From Streptomyces sp. HB132 (GTDB taxonomy: Bacteria > Actinomycetota > Actinomycetes > Streptomycetales > Streptomycetaceae): a stretch of 64,000 nucleotides of DNA. A program made the translations under genes and the position numbers. The notes beneath the pieces were generated by a model. It worked only from the letters and a program-made list of their open reading frames with translations, was not told where the DNA came from and made no database searches. This document shows, piece after piece, positions 41,120 through 52,164 of the stretch (position 1 is its first letter; each line of letters opens with the position of its first letter). The stretch covers positions 1 through 64,000 of the forward strand of contig NZ_JAFBGA010000010.1 of the NCBI RefSeq assembly GCF_016909575.1. The letters run 5' to 3'.

Positions 41120-42577
41120 ATGTCCCAGCGTGTGCTCACGACCGAGTCAGGCGCCCCGGTCGCCGACAACCAGAACTCCGCCACGGCCGGCGCCGGCGGG
41201 CCGATCATCGTCCAGGACCAGCACCTGCTCGAGAAGCTCGCCCGTTTCAACCGTGAGCGCATCCCGGAGCGCGTCGTCCACGCGCGCGGCTCCGGTGCGT
41301 ACGGCTACTTCGAGGTGACCGACGACGTCACCGGTCTCACCCGCGCCGACTTCCTCTCCGAAGTGGGACGCCGCACCGAGACCTTCCTCCGCTTCTCCAC
41401 GGTCGCCGACTCCCTCGGCGGCGCGGACGCCGTACGCGACCCCCGCGGCTTCGCCCTCAAGTTCTATACGAACGAGGGCAACTACGATCTCGTCGGCAAC
41501 AACACCCCGGTGTTCTTCGTCAAGGACCCGGTCAAGTTCCCCGACTTCATCCACTCCCAGAAGCGGGACCCGTTCACGGGCCGCCAGGAGCCTGACAACG
41601 TCTGGGACTTCTGGGCACACTCCCCGGAGGCCACCCATCAGATCACGTGGCTGATGGGCGACCGGGGTATCCCAGCCTCGTACCGTCACATGAACGGCTA
41701 CGGCTCGCACACCTACCAGTGGACGAACGCGGAGGGCGAGGCCTTCTTCGTGAAGTACCACTTCAAGACGAACCAGGGCGTGCGTTCCCTCTCCGCCGAG
41801 CAGGCCGCCGAACAGGTCGGCAAGGACGCCGACTCGCACCAGACCGACCTGCTCCAGGCCATCGAGCGGGGCGTCAACCCGTCCTGGACGCTGCACGTAC
41901 AGGTGATGCCGGCCGCCGAGGCCGCCGACTACCGCTTCAACCCTTTCGACGTCACGAAGGTGTGGCCGCACGCCGACTACCCGCTGCGGCGCGTGGGCCG
42001 TCTGGTGCTGGACCGCAACCCGGACAACGTCTTCGCCGAGGTGGAGCAGGCCGCGTTCTCGCCGAACAACTTCGTCCCCGGCATCGGCCCTTCCCCGGAC
42101 AAGATGCTGCAGGGCCGGCTGTTCGCGTACGCCGACGCGCAGCGCTACCGGCTGGGCGTCAACCACACCCAGCTGCCGGTCAACGCGCCGAAGGCCGCCG
42201 TCGTCGACAACTACGGCCGCGACGGGCTGCACGCGACGCGTCACGGCTCACGCCGGGACAAGAACTACGAGCCCAACTCGTACGCCGGACCCTCGCAGAC
42301 CGGTGAGGCGCCGGCCGCCCCGCTCGCCGTGCACGGCTGGACGGGTACGCACGAGGTGCCCGCTCACACGAAGGACGACGACTTCTTCCAGGCGGGTGAG
42401 CTCTACCGGCTGATGTCGGCGGACGAGAGGAACCGCCTGATCGCCAACATCGCTGGAGGCCTCTCGCAGGTCACCCGCGACGACGTCATCGAGAAGAACC
42501 TCTCCCACTTCCACGCCGCCGACGCCGAGTACGGCAAGCGCGTGGAGGAGGCGGTCCGCGCCCTGCGCGAGGACTGA
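41120..42577 (+). CDS. Monofunctional heme catalase, small-subunit type
   Basis: The ATG at 41120 with GGAAGG upstream gives 485 aa. The catalytic His is in PERVVHARGSGAYGYF, the distal Asn in the segment following FYTNEGNYDLVGNN, and the proximal heme Tyr in GRLFAYADAQRYRLGVNHTQ. It lacks the long C-terminal domain of large catalases. It removes H2O2. Position between glxR and gcl, and an operator identical to that of the urate operon, indicate a dedicated role in detoxifying uricase-derived H2O2. Its own promoter lies in the 182-bp gap after glxR. Confidence 0.96.
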   Translation: MSQRVLTTESGAPVADNQNSATAGAGGPIIVQDQHLLEKLARFNRERIPERVVHARGSGAYGYFEVTDDVTGLTRADFLSEVGRRTETFLRFSTVADSLGGADAVRDPRGFALKFYTNEGNYDLVGNNTPVFFVKDPVKFPDFIHSQKRDPFTGRQEPDNVWDFWAHSPEATHQITWLMGDRGIPASYRHMNGYGSHTYQWTNAEGEAFFVKYHFKTNQGVRSLSAEQAAEQVGKDADSHQTDLLQAIERGVNPSWTLHVQVMPAAEAADYRFNPFDVTKVWPHADYPLRRVGRLVLDRNPDNVFAEVEQAAFSPNNFVPGIGPSPDKMLQGRLFAYADAQRYRLGVNHTQLPVNAPKAAVVDNYGRDGLHATRHGSRRDKNYEPNSYAGPSQTGEAPAAPLAVHGWTGTHEVPAHTKDDDFFQAGELYRLMSADERNRLIANIAGGLSQVTRDDVIEKNLSHFHAADAEYGKRVEEAVRALRED

Positions 42578-42593
42578 GCCTCCCTCCCAGGGC

Positions 42594-42643
42594 CCTGCCC
42601 GTGCCGCGCACCCGGATGAGGGACAGCGCGCGGCACCGGCAGG
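42594..42643 (+). terminator. Hairpin terminator after catalase
   Basis: A 16-bp stem with one mismatch, CCTGCCCGTGCCGCGC against GCGCGGCACCGGCAGG (42594-42609, 42628-42643), begins 17 bp after the catalase stop. Confidence 0.75.
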
Positions 42644-42761
42644 ACGGGACCGCGGCGGCGGACGACGCCAGTGCGGTGGCGAAGGGCCGGGCGGCCCGGC
42701 TCCAGACCTGAAGGAACCGCGCCGCCCGCCGCCCACGCCCGCCGTCGCGGTCGCCGTGGCA

Positions 42762-42820
42762 CACGACAGCAGGGGTGCGGTGTACGCCGGTTCGGCGTGC
42801 ACCGCACCCCTGCTGTCGTG
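42762..42820. terminator. Very long near-perfect hairpin, probably bidirectional terminator
   Basis: Arms of 28 bp (42762-42789 and 42793-42820) pair throughout except for one G-U wobble, with a 3-nt loop. It begins CACGACAGCAGGGGTGCGGTG. It lies between the convergent catalase and DUF6083 genes, 46 bp from the latter's stop. The other bases of this gap (42644-42761) show no gene. Confidence 0.7.
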
Positions 42821-42865
42821 GCGTGCCGCCACTCCCCCATCCGCTCCACCGCAGGTCACCCGGGG

Positions 42866-43315
42866 TCATCCCGCGTCCGGGAGGTCCTCGCCGGGCAGGT
42901 CGAACAGGCGTTGCGAGCGTTGCCCGTTGAAGAGCCGCAGAGCCGTGACCCACGGCCAGTGGTCCTCGGGCTCCAGACGGGGGCACGCGATGCGGTGCGG
43001 AATACGGCACCTGGCGCCGGGCAGCGGCTCCGCGTCCCACAGGTTCAGTGCGGTCCCGGCCGAGGTGATGATCCATCGTCGCCGAGGGGGGACGGTGTGG
43101 GCCGGGACGAGGATGCGGGGCTCCAGGAGGATCCAGTGCCCGGCGTACTCGGTGGCGTACCGGTCCTGCGGGAGGTCGCAGAACGGGCACTCGGGCGGTG
43201 CCGGTGGTCGTGGGGCGGTGGCCCCTTCGAGGAGCGCGTGGAAGGCTGCCGTCAGGTGGTCGGAGTCGCCGTCGGGTCGGTCCGGGCAGGACGCGGTGTT
43301 CTCGGTGTCCCCCAT
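42866..43315 (-). CDS. DUF6083-like hypothetical protein
   Basis: The start is set at the ATG at 43315 (MGDTENTASCPDRPDGDSDH, 149 aa), since residues upstream in the open frame look non-coding. A CxxC in PPECPFCDLPQDRYATEYAG and the block VPPRRRWIITSAGTALNLWD followed by CRIPHRIACP match what I recall as the Streptomyces family DUF6083. Function is unknown; the paired Cys residues may bind zinc. No operon partners. The 255 bp upstream to the gcl stop hold nothing I recognise. Confidence 0.7.
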   Translation of the reverse strand: MGDTENTASCPDRPDGDSDHLTAAFHALLEGATAPRPPAPPECPFCDLPQDRYATEYAGHWILLEPRILVPAHTVPPRRRWIITSAGTALNLWDAEPLPGARCRIPHRIACPRLEPEDHWPWVTALRLFNGQRSQRLFDLPGEDLPDAG

Positions 43316-43570
43316 GGACCAAGGATCCGGGCGGGCCTCCGGGTTCGCATAGGACGCGATCCGGCCGCACCGGTTGGTGCGCGAGCCCTTCGGTGGGCCG
43401 GAGGGAACCCCGTGAGGCGCACGGGGACTCCGGAGGCTCACAGGGCGGGGCCTGTCGTCGCCCACACCTGCTTCGCTGCGGGCGGGCGCACCGGGGCCCG
43501 GCCCGCGGCCGGCTCCCGGACCAGGGAGCGGGCGGGCCGGGCCCCAGGGGTTCCGGCGGCGGCTGCGGCG

Positions 43571-45355
<1,785 letters not shown>

Positions 45356-45414
45356 GAGTGCTCCTGCTCGGACCTGGTGGAGTCGGGCTCTGTCGCGCCA
45401 CCTGAGAGCACCAA

Positions 45415-45481
45415 TTCCGCATTACGGAAATTTAGTTCTGCTATACGGAATCAATTTAGGGCGGGCCGCCACGACCGTCAA
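45415..45481 (-). promoter_or_regulatory. Promoter and double operator of gcl
   Basis: On the minus strand TTGACG (45476-45481) and TAAATT (45453-45458) are 17 bp apart, a well-formed promoter. Just downstream lie TTCTGCTATACGGAA (45436-45450, degenerate) and TTCCGCATTACGGAA (45415-45429, perfect), 21 bp apart, with the perfect copy nearer the gene. This mirrors the hyi promoter. Confidence 0.85.
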
Positions 45482-45611
45482 GGGAGGAGGGGGAGACGGC
45501 GGAACCCATCGGGCCGAAGTGCGCAATTCCCTCCCCCGGGCGTCGCTCCTGGTGGACGATGGGGACACACGACGGAGTCACCGCCGCGGCGGCGGGAGGA
45601 AGGGGCGGCAC

Positions 45612-46337
45612 GTGGAGTCCGTACCGGTGCGCTGCCCGGCCTGCCACCGGGAGCACGCGTTCGTCACGCCGGTGTATCCCTGCCCGTGCGGCTCCCCGAC
45701 CGCCCCGCCGCTGATGCGCGGCGCGCCGGCCGTACCCATCACGCACCGCACCTGGAACGACGACTGGGTGAGTGTGCGGTGCCACTCCTGCGGGCGCCGC
45801 GACCAGTGGCCGCACCCCGAACTCTGCTGCCCGTGCGGTGCGGTGCTGCGCATACCCGTGCGCCCGGTGACCGCGCACGGCCCCACGCCGACGCCCGCCG
45901 CGCCGGGTTCGTCCGACCCCGCGCACATACCGGTGCCGCGCACGGCCGCGCACCCGAGGCCCTCGTTCCGCCCCCTGGTGATACGCACGGCCCGCGACGC
46001 GGTGAACACGGCGGCGCTGTACCTGAAGTGGCTGGGCTTCAGCGATGTGGTCGGGTCCGAGGTCCGGCCCAGCTGCCGGATCGACCTCAGGGCCGCCGGC
46101 CTCATCGCCCAGGTCGACGCGACCACGCGACCGACCGCCCCGCGCGACGTGGAGTGCCTCTGGCTGAACGCGCTGAACACCTCGGTGACAGGCGTACTGT
46201 TCTCCCTGGCCGGCTATACGGACGAAGCCCGCTCACGCGCCGACAACCTCGTCGTCCCGCTGTTCGTCCTGGACCTCACCAACACCCCGCAGCCGGTGAA
46301 CGGGGCCGCCGACGAGTTGATCAGCGTCGGTCCGTGA
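45612..46337 (+). CDS. Zinc-ribbon protein with Mrr-like restriction-endonuclease fold
   Basis: The GTG at 45612 gives 241 aa. The N-terminal half holds two Cys clusters (VRCPACHREHAFVTPVYPCP and VRCHSCGRRDQWPHPELCCP), probably two zinc ribbons. After a Pro-rich linker, the C-terminal half (YLKWLGFSDVVGSEVRPSCR, IDLRAAGLIAQVDATT, then VLFSLAGYTDEARSRADNLV) resembles Mrr-type PD-(D/E)XK nucleases. The pattern resembles Asp...Gln-x-Asp with Lys replaced, so activity is uncertain. No methylase or partner is adjacent. Such proteins are common orphans in Streptomyces; DNA binding or recognition is a guess. Confidence 0.65.
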   Translation: MESVPVRCPACHREHAFVTPVYPCPCGSPTAPPLMRGAPAVPITHRTWNDDWVSVRCHSCGRRDQWPHPELCCPCGAVLRIPVRPVTAHGPTPTPAAPGSSDPAHIPVPRTAAHPRPSFRPLVIRTARDAVNTAALYLKWLGFSDVVGSEVRPSCRIDLRAAGLIAQVDATTRPTAPRDVECLWLNALNTSVTGVLFSLAGYTDEARSRADNLVVPLFVLDLTNTPQPVNGAADELISVGP

Positions 46338-46429
46338 CACCCGGACCCGGTCGCATGATTTCGGTCACCTGTGCCCCGCCGACCGCATATGTTCGAGCTG
46401 TTGTCATTATGAGGACGTAGAGTGAAGAC

Positions 46430-46651
46430 ATGCTCTTAACTCTCCGGCATATCACCCACCCCACACCCGATCTGACGGCCCAGCCCGCCCACCCCTCGGC
46501 CGTCGAGGCCAACGACGCGATCCGCGCACTCGTCGACTCGCGGGCCGGTCAGGACTGGACTCCGGTGGAGGCCGCCGAGTACGAGGTGTTGCTCATCGAG
46601 TGGGCGGCCGCGACCCAGGGCATAGGCTCCGGCGTCATCGAGGCCGCCTGA
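46430..46651 (+). CDS. Small conserved hypothetical protein (73 aa)
   Basis: ATG at 46430; product with a basic start (MLLTLRHITHPTPDLTAQPA) and an acidic helical end (EAAEYEVLLIEWAAATQGIG). The codon usage is typical of the genome and the frame fills the gap exactly. No motif recognised. A TTGTCA-like -35 lies about 35 bp upstream. It is convergent with the acyl-CoA synthetase gene. Confidence 0.6.
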   Translation: MLLTLRHITHPTPDLTAQPAHPSAVEANDAIRALVDSRAGQDWTPVEAAEYEVLLIEWAAATQGIGSGVIEAA

Positions 46652-46672
46652 CCCGGCGGCCCCCGGCGCGGT

Positions 46673-48280
46673 CTACGCGCCGTACCCCTCCCGCAGTTCG
46701 ACCTTCCGGACCTTGCCGCTGACGGTCATCGGGAACGCCTCCAGGATCCGCAGCCCGCGCGGGATCTTGTAGTGCGCCAGCTGTTCACGGCAGTACGCGC
46801 CCAGCTCGTCGAGCGTGGGCGGATCGGCCGGGTCACGGGGAATGACGCAGGCCAGGATCTCCTCGCCGTACCGGTCGTCCGGCACCCCGACCACCTGGAC
46901 GTCCGCGATCTTCGGGTGACCGTAGAGGAACTCCTCGATCTCACGGGGATACACGTTCTCGCCGCCACGGATGATCATGTCCTTGATCCGGCCGACGATC
47001 TGGACGTAACCGTCCTCCCGCATCACCGCGAGGTCCCCCGTGTGCATCCAGCGTCCCGCGTCGACGACTTCGGCGGTCCGCTCCGGCTGTTCCCAGTAGC
47101 CGAGCATCACGCTGTATCCCCGGGTGCACAGTTCACCGGCCTCGCCGCGCGGCAGGGTCACACCGGTCACCGGGTCGACGACCTTCACCTCGGTGTGGGG
47201 CATCACCCGGCCCACCGTTCCCGTGCGGCGCTCCAGGTCGTCCTCCCGGCGGGTCTGGGTGGAGACGGGCGAGGTCTCCGTCATGCCGTAGCAGATGGAC
47301 ACCTCGTCCATGTGCATCTCCGCCACGACCCTCTTCATCACCTCGACGGGACAGGGCGATCCGGCCATGATCCCGGTGCGGAGCGAGGAGAGGTCGTACG
47401 AGGCGAAGCCGGGGAGGCCGAGCTCCGCGATGAACATCGTGGGCACGCCGTAGAGCGAGGTGCACCGCTCCTGCTGGACGGCGGCCAGCACCGCGGCGGG
47501 CTCGAAGGCGGGTGCGGGGATCACGATGCAGGCGCCGTGCGAGGTGATGCCGAGGTTTCCCATGACCATGCCGAAGCAGTGGTAGAACGGCACGGGCAGA
47601 CAGACCCGGTCCTGTTCGGTGTAAGCGACCAACTCCCCGACGAAATAGCCGTTGTTGAGGATGCTGTGGTGGGAGAGCGTGGCGCCCTTGGGGAAGCCCG
47701 TGGTCCCGGAGGTGTACTGGATGTTGATCGGGTCGTCGCAGGACAACTCCGCTTCGCGGGCCGCCAGCTGCCGCGCGGTCACCGCCCCTGACGCGGCGGT
47801 CAGTTCGTCCCAGGACGGGTCGCCGATGTGGTGGACCGACCGCAGCCCGGGACAGTTCCCGCGGACCTGGGCGACGAGAGCGCGGTAGTCGCTGGTGCGG
47901 TGGGCGAGCGAGGCGATCAGGACGGAGATCCCGGCATGCTTGAGCACGTACTCCAGTTCGTGCGCGCGGTAGGCGGGATTGATGTTGACCAGGACGGCAC
48001 CGATGCGTGCCGTGGCGTACTGCACGAGAACCCATTCCGGGCAGTTGACCGCCCAGATGCCGACCCGGTCGCCCTTGGCCACCCCCGACGCCATCAGCCC
48101 GCGGGCCAGTTCCTCGACGGCGGCGCCGAACTCGTCGTAGGTCCAGCGGCGTCCGGAGACGACGTCGACCAGGGCCTCACGCTCCCCGAACGCCTCGATC
48201 GCCCGGTCCAGGTTGCGACCGATGGTGTCGCCGAGCAGCGCGGTGTCGCCGGTGCCGTGCGCGTAGGAGAGACCGCTCAT
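46673..48280 (-). CDS. Acyl-CoA synthetase (AMP-binding), FadD-like
   Basis: The 535-aa adenylate-forming enzyme has P-loop IQYTSGTTGFPKGATLSHHS (about residues 180-200), YGMTETSPV, the hinge GRIKDMIIRGGENVYPREIE and the C-terminal catalytic Lys in MTVSGKVRKVELR. It activates a medium- or long-chain acid to its CoA ester. It overlaps the preceding synthetase gene by 4 bp (ATGA), so the two are made together. The substrate is unknown. The layout resembles that next to gcl in S. coelicolor, as I recall. Confidence 0.92.
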   Translation of the reverse strand: MSGLSYAHGTGDTALLGDTIGRNLDRAIEAFGEREALVDVVSGRRWTYDEFGAAVEELARGLMASGVAKGDRVGIWAVNCPEWVLVQYATARIGAVLVNINPAYRAHELEYVLKHAGISVLIASLAHRTSDYRALVAQVRGNCPGLRSVHHIGDPSWDELTAASGAVTARQLAAREAELSCDDPINIQYTSGTTGFPKGATLSHHSILNNGYFVGELVAYTEQDRVCLPVPFYHCFGMVMGNLGITSHGACIVIPAPAFEPAAVLAAVQQERCTSLYGVPTMFIAELGLPGFASYDLSSLRTGIMAGSPCPVEVMKRVVAEMHMDEVSICYGMTETSPVSTQTRREDDLERRTGTVGRVMPHTEVKVVDPVTGVTLPRGEAGELCTRGYSVMLGYWEQPERTAEVVDAGRWMHTGDLAVMREDGYVQIVGRIKDMIIRGGENVYPREIEEFLYGHPKIADVQVVGVPDDRYGEEILACVIPRDPADPPTLDELGAYCREQLAHYKIPRGLRILEAFPMTVSGKVRKVELREGYGA

Positions 48281-49953
48281 CGCACGTCCCCCTCGTCGAA
48301 CTCGGTGCCGGTCCCCTGCGCCGTGCGCTCGCGCAGCTCGATCCTGCGGATCTTCCCGGAGACGGTCTTGGGCAGTTCGGCGAACTCCAGGCGGCGGATG
48401 CGTTTGTACGGGGCGAGGACCGAGCGGGAGTGCTCGAACAGCACCTTCGCGGTGCCGGGCCCCGGCTCCCAGCCCTCGGCGAGCACGACGTACGCCTTCG
48501 GGACGGAGAGCCGCACCGGGTCGGGCGAAGGCACGACCGCGGCCTCGGCGACCGCCTCGTGCTCCAGCAGGGCGCTCTCCAGCTCGAACGGCGAGATCTT
48601 GTAGTCGGAGGCCTTGAACACGTCGTCGGCCCGGCCCACGTAGGTGATGTAGCCGTCCTCGTCCCGTGCACCGATGTCACCCGTGCGGTAGTAACCGCCC
48701 GCCATGGCCTCGGCCGTGCGCTCCGGGTCCCCGTGGTAGCCGGTCATCAGGCCGACGGGGGCCGCGGACAGATCGAGGCAGATCTCGCCGTCCGCCGAGC
48801 CCGGTTCGCCGGTGACCGGGTCGAGCAGCTCGACCTTGAACCCGGGACTCGGGCGTCCCATGGAGCCGGCCTTGAGCAGCTGTCCCGGTGTGTTGGCCAC
48901 CTGCACGGCGGTCTCGGTCTGGCCGAAGCCGTCCCGGATGGTGACACCCCAGGCGCGTCGGACGCTCTCGATGACCTCGGGGTTGAGCGGTTCGCCGGCC
49001 GCGACGACCTCGCGCGGGGGTGTCTTCAGCTGTGTGAGGTCGGCCTGGATGAGCATCCGCCAGACCGTCGGCGGGGCACAGAAGCTGGTGATCGCCGAGC
49101 GGTCCATCTCCGCCATCAGCCGCGCGGCGTCGAACCGGGTGTAGTTGAAGATGAAGACGGTGGCCTCGGCGCTCCACGGCGCGAAGAGGTTCGACCACGC
49201 GTGCTTCGCCCAGCCGGGCGAGGAGATGTTCAGATGCACGTCCCCGGGCTTGAGCCCGATCCAGTACATCGTCGACAGATGGCCTACGGGGTACGAGACA
49301 TGGGTGTGCTCGACCAGCTTCGGACTCGCCGTGGTCCCCGAGGTGAAGTAGAGCATCAGCGGTTCGTCGGCGTCCGTCTCCCGGTCCGGCGTGAAGCTCA
49401 CCGGCGCGTCGTCGGCCCCGCTGTAGGAGAGCCACCCCTCGACGTCGGCGCCGACCGCGATCCGGGTGTAGTCGCCGGGCACCTCGTCGAACTTCGCGGT
49501 GTCCGCCGACCGTACGAGGACATGGCGGACCCGGCCGCGCTCGACCCGGTCCCGCAGGTCGGCCGGCCCCAGCAGGGGGGTGGCGGGGATGACGACGGCG
49601 CGCAGTTTCATCGCTGCCAGGGCCGTCTCCCACAGCTCGACCTGGTTGCCGAGCATGACGAGGATCCGGTCGCCCGCGGCCACGCCCTGCTTCCGCAGCC
49701 AGTTCGCCGCCCGGTCGGAGCGGGCGGCCATCCGGGCGAAGGACACCTCGGTGCGGCCGCCGTCCTCCTCCACGATGTGCAGGGCGGTGCGGTCGTTGTC
49801 CTCGGCGATGACGTCGAACCAGTCGAGCGCCCAGTTGAAGTGGGCGGGCCGGGGCCAGCTGAAGCCCTCGTACGCCGTGGTGTAGTCCTCACGGTGCTCG
49901 ATCAGGAAGTCCCGGGCCGCCCGGAACGTCTCCGTCGCACTCGTTGCCGGCAT
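48277..49953 (-). CDS. Acyl-CoA synthetase (acetate/medium-chain type, AMP-binding)
   Basis: The 558-aa protein is an ANL enzyme closer to the acetyl-/medium-chain acyl-CoA synthetase branch: LYFTSGTTASPKLVEHTHVS, the FGQTETAVQ motif, YVGRADDVFKASDYKISPFE and the Lys in KTVSGKIRRIELR. It opens an operon with the second synthetase. The promoter lies in the 44-bp gap shared with the divergent GAF-LuxR regulator at 49998, which is the probable controller. Substrate unknown. Confidence 0.92.
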   Translation of the reverse strand: MPATSATETFRAARDFLIEHREDYTTAYEGFSWPRPAHFNWALDWFDVIAEDNDRTALHIVEEDGGRTEVSFARMAARSDRAANWLRKQGVAAGDRILVMLGNQVELWETALAAMKLRAVVIPATPLLGPADLRDRVERGRVRHVLVRSADTAKFDEVPGDYTRIAVGADVEGWLSYSGADDAPVSFTPDRETDADEPLMLYFTSGTTASPKLVEHTHVSYPVGHLSTMYWIGLKPGDVHLNISSPGWAKHAWSNLFAPWSAEATVFIFNYTRFDAARLMAEMDRSAITSFCAPPTVWRMLIQADLTQLKTPPREVVAAGEPLNPEVIESVRRAWGVTIRDGFGQTETAVQVANTPGQLLKAGSMGRPSPGFKVELLDPVTGEPGSADGEICLDLSAAPVGLMTGYHGDPERTAEAMAGGYYRTGDIGARDEDGYITYVGRADDVFKASDYKISPFELESALLEHEAVAEAAVVPSPDPVRLSVPKAYVVLAEGWEPGPGTAKVLFEHSRSVLAPYKRIRRLEFAELPKTVSGKIRRIELRERTAQGTGTEFDEGDVR

Positions 49954-49997
49954 GTGCCCTCCTCGTCGTGAACTGGTCCATTACCATCATGTGAACA

Positions 49998-50903
49998 GTG
50001 ACCCAGATCTCACCACCCCCGAACAGGGGTGGGACCGACAGGGCGGAGAGCATCGGCGTGCCGGAAGCGGGCGAGGCGACCGAGCTGCGCGCGGCCCTGC
50101 TGGGGCTGCGCCGGACGAGCGGGCTGCCGGTGGTCTTCGGCGGGCTGCTGTCCGACGCCCGCCACGCCCTGATCGCCGAGCTGAGCGGGGCACAGACCCC
50201 GGCCCTGCGCGGGCTCGTCATCTCGGCGGGCAGCGGCCTCGGCGGCAAGGCGATCGCCCTGTCGCGGCCGTGCGCGGTCACGGACTACTCCTCGTCGCGC
50301 CACATCAGCCATGAGTACGACTTCGCGGTCGCGACGGAGGGCCTGCGCTCGGTCGTCGCGGTGCCCGTCGTCGTGCGGCGGGCGGTGCGCGGGGTGCTGT
50401 ACGGGGCACTGCGCCAGCCGCTCACGCTCGGGGACCGTACGTTCGACGCGGTGGCCTCGGCTGCCCGGGACGTGGAGCAGGCCCTGGCCGTCCGGGACGA
50501 GGTGCAGCACCTGCTGGCGGCCACGCGGGAACAGATCGCCGATCCGGGCACGGGCCCCGGCACCTGGGAGGACGTCCGCGAGGCGCATCGCGAGCTGCGC
50601 GCCCTGGCGCCGAAGATCGTGGATCCGGCGCTGCGCGGCGAACTGCTCGCCGTGTGCGGGCGGCTCGCGTCCGCGGCGGAGGCGGACCGTGCTCCCTCGG
50701 CCGGGCGGGTGCGGCTGGCGCCGCGCGAGGTGGACGTGATCGCCTGCGTCGCGTCGGGCGCGACGAACTCGGCGGCGGCGGAACGCCTGGGGCTGCGGCC
50801 GGAGACCGTGAAGAGTTATCTGCGGTCCGCGATGCGGAAGCTGGGGGCGCACACCCGGCTGGAGGCTGTGGTGGCGGCGCGCCGGGCGGGTCTGCTGCCG
50901 TAG
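49998..50903 (+). CDS. GAF-domain LuxR-type transcriptional regulator
   Basis: The 301-aa protein (GTG start) has a GAF-like sensor at about residues 20-160 (SGLPVVFGGLLSDARHALIA, GLRSVVAVPVVVRRAVRGVL), a short helical linker and a C-terminal LuxR HTH (LAPREVDVIACVASGATNSA, RPETVKSYLRSAMRKLG, about residues 230-295). It lies 44 bp from and divergent to the acyl-CoA synthetase operon, so it most likely controls that operon, perhaps sensing an acid or CoA ester. Confidence 0.88.
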   Translation: MTQISPPPNRGGTDRAESIGVPEAGEATELRAALLGLRRTSGLPVVFGGLLSDARHALIAELSGAQTPALRGLVISAGSGLGGKAIALSRPCAVTDYSSSRHISHEYDFAVATEGLRSVVAVPVVVRRAVRGVLYGALRQPLTLGDRTFDAVASAARDVEQALAVRDEVQHLLAATREQIADPGTGPGTWEDVREAHRELRALAPKIVDPALRGELLAVCGRLASAAEADRAPSAGRVRLAPREVDVIACVASGATNSAAAERLGLRPETVKSYLRSAMRKLGAHTRLEAVVAARRAGLLP

Positions 50904-50943
50904 CCGGTCCCCCCGCGAGCCGGCTCACCCCGGCCGGGGCGGC

Positions 50944-52062
50944 TCAGTCCCCGAAGTCGACGAACGTGCCGAACCGGACGTCGTACGCGGGTGCCGGGGA
51001 CATCACGGTCAGCAGGTCCACGGCCTCCTGGGTGATCTCCTCGCGGGTGGCCGGGGCGAGCTCGCCCAGGGCCTGGACGGTGACGACCGCCGTGTCCTCG
51101 GCCTCGTCGAGGCGCCAGAGCGCGGTCAGGAACCCGTCGGCCAGGACCGTTCCGTAGGACTGGTTGCCCACTCCGTTGCGCCCCCTGTACGCGGACGGGA
51201 TCACCCGGGTCCGGTCGGCGTGGCCGAGCAGGATGTTGTCGAACTCGGGGAGGAAGCGCGCCGGGGCAGGGGTCTCGGGGTCGGGGCGCGGGGCCTCGGG
51301 CAGGTCGAAGAGCTCGACGCCGTTCTCGTCGCGGAAGGTGACCAGGCGGGGGCGCAGGCGGTCGAAGACCTCGCGCATACGGGTGAGCCCGGCCCACGTC
51401 TGCATGTCCTTCACCGAAGCGGGTCCGAAGGCGCCGAGGTAGCGCAGAACGGTCGCGTCGGGCGAGGCCGCCGGTCGCGAGGGGCTGCCCAGCCAGTGCT
51501 CGGCGGTCGTCAGGGAGACCTGCCCGCTGCGCCCCCAGAGCCCGCGGGGGGTGACCTGGACCAGCGGCAGCCGGCAGCGGGCGGCGACCGCGAGTGCCCG
51601 GGGGTCGGCTTGCGGCCAGTGGACGATCAGTTCCTCCCGCAGTTCTCGCATGGTGCGCGGCCGCTCCTCCACGAGGTCCCTGGCGAGTGAGGCGAGCCGG
51701 TCCAGGTCGACACCCGCGAGGCCGCTCCGGAACATGTTCAGCTCCCGGTCGCGCGCGGGCTGGACCAGGGGGCGCAGTGTGAGGGCGTCCTCGGCGGTGT
51801 GGGTGTGGATGGTGGAACGCAGGGTGACGATCCTGACCACCTCGCGGGACTCCATCAGCGCCGCGAGCGCGTCCGGGTCGAAGTTTTCCAGCCGGGAGAA
51901 GAGCTGGAAGTACGGCGGCCGGGTGTTCTGCGCCTGGAGGCCGACCAGACGGCTGACGGCGTCCCTGACCGGGAGGGCTGTGCGGCGCAACAGCAACTGC
52001 CGTTCCATCGTTGCCCTGTTGAGCGCACGGGTGGAGAGCACGGGAGCGTTCTTGGCGGCCAT
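50944..52062 (-). CDS. Winged-helix protein of the HTH_42/AlkZ-like family
   Basis: The start is taken at the ATG at 52062 (MAAKNAPVLSTRALNRATME, 372 aa); the frame is open far upstream but that region is the divergent permease gene. It has the conserved LVGLQAQNTRPPYFQLFSRL block, TLRSTIHTHTAEDALTLRPL and FLPEFDNILLGHADRTRVIP. These define the DUF1006/HTH_42 family, which includes the DNA glycosylases AlkZ and AlkX that use a Gln-hydrophobic-Gln motif; here the motif reads QAQ. A DNA-repair or toxin-resistance role is plausible. Confidence 0.8.
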   Translation of the reverse strand: MAAKNAPVLSTRALNRATMERQLLLRRTALPVRDAVSRLVGLQAQNTRPPYFQLFSRLENFDPDALAALMESREVVRIVTLRSTIHTHTAEDALTLRPLVQPARDRELNMFRSGLAGVDLDRLASLARDLVEERPRTMRELREELIVHWPQADPRALAVAARCRLPLVQVTPRGLWGRSGQVSLTTAEHWLGSPSRPAASPDATVLRYLGAFGPASVKDMQTWAGLTRMREVFDRLRPRLVTFRDENGVELFDLPEAPRPDPETPAPARFLPEFDNILLGHADRTRVIPSAYRGRNGVGNQSYGTVLADGFLTALWRLDEAEDTAVVTVQALGELAPATREEITQEAVDLLTVMSPAPAYDVRFGTFVDFGD

Positions 52063-52164
52063 GGTCCGCAGACTACGCGGGGCCTTGGGCGGGGTGCGGA
52101 ACGGGCGACACTCGCACGGCCCACGAAGCACCGGCGGGAAGGCACCGGCCCGCATGATGGGGCG

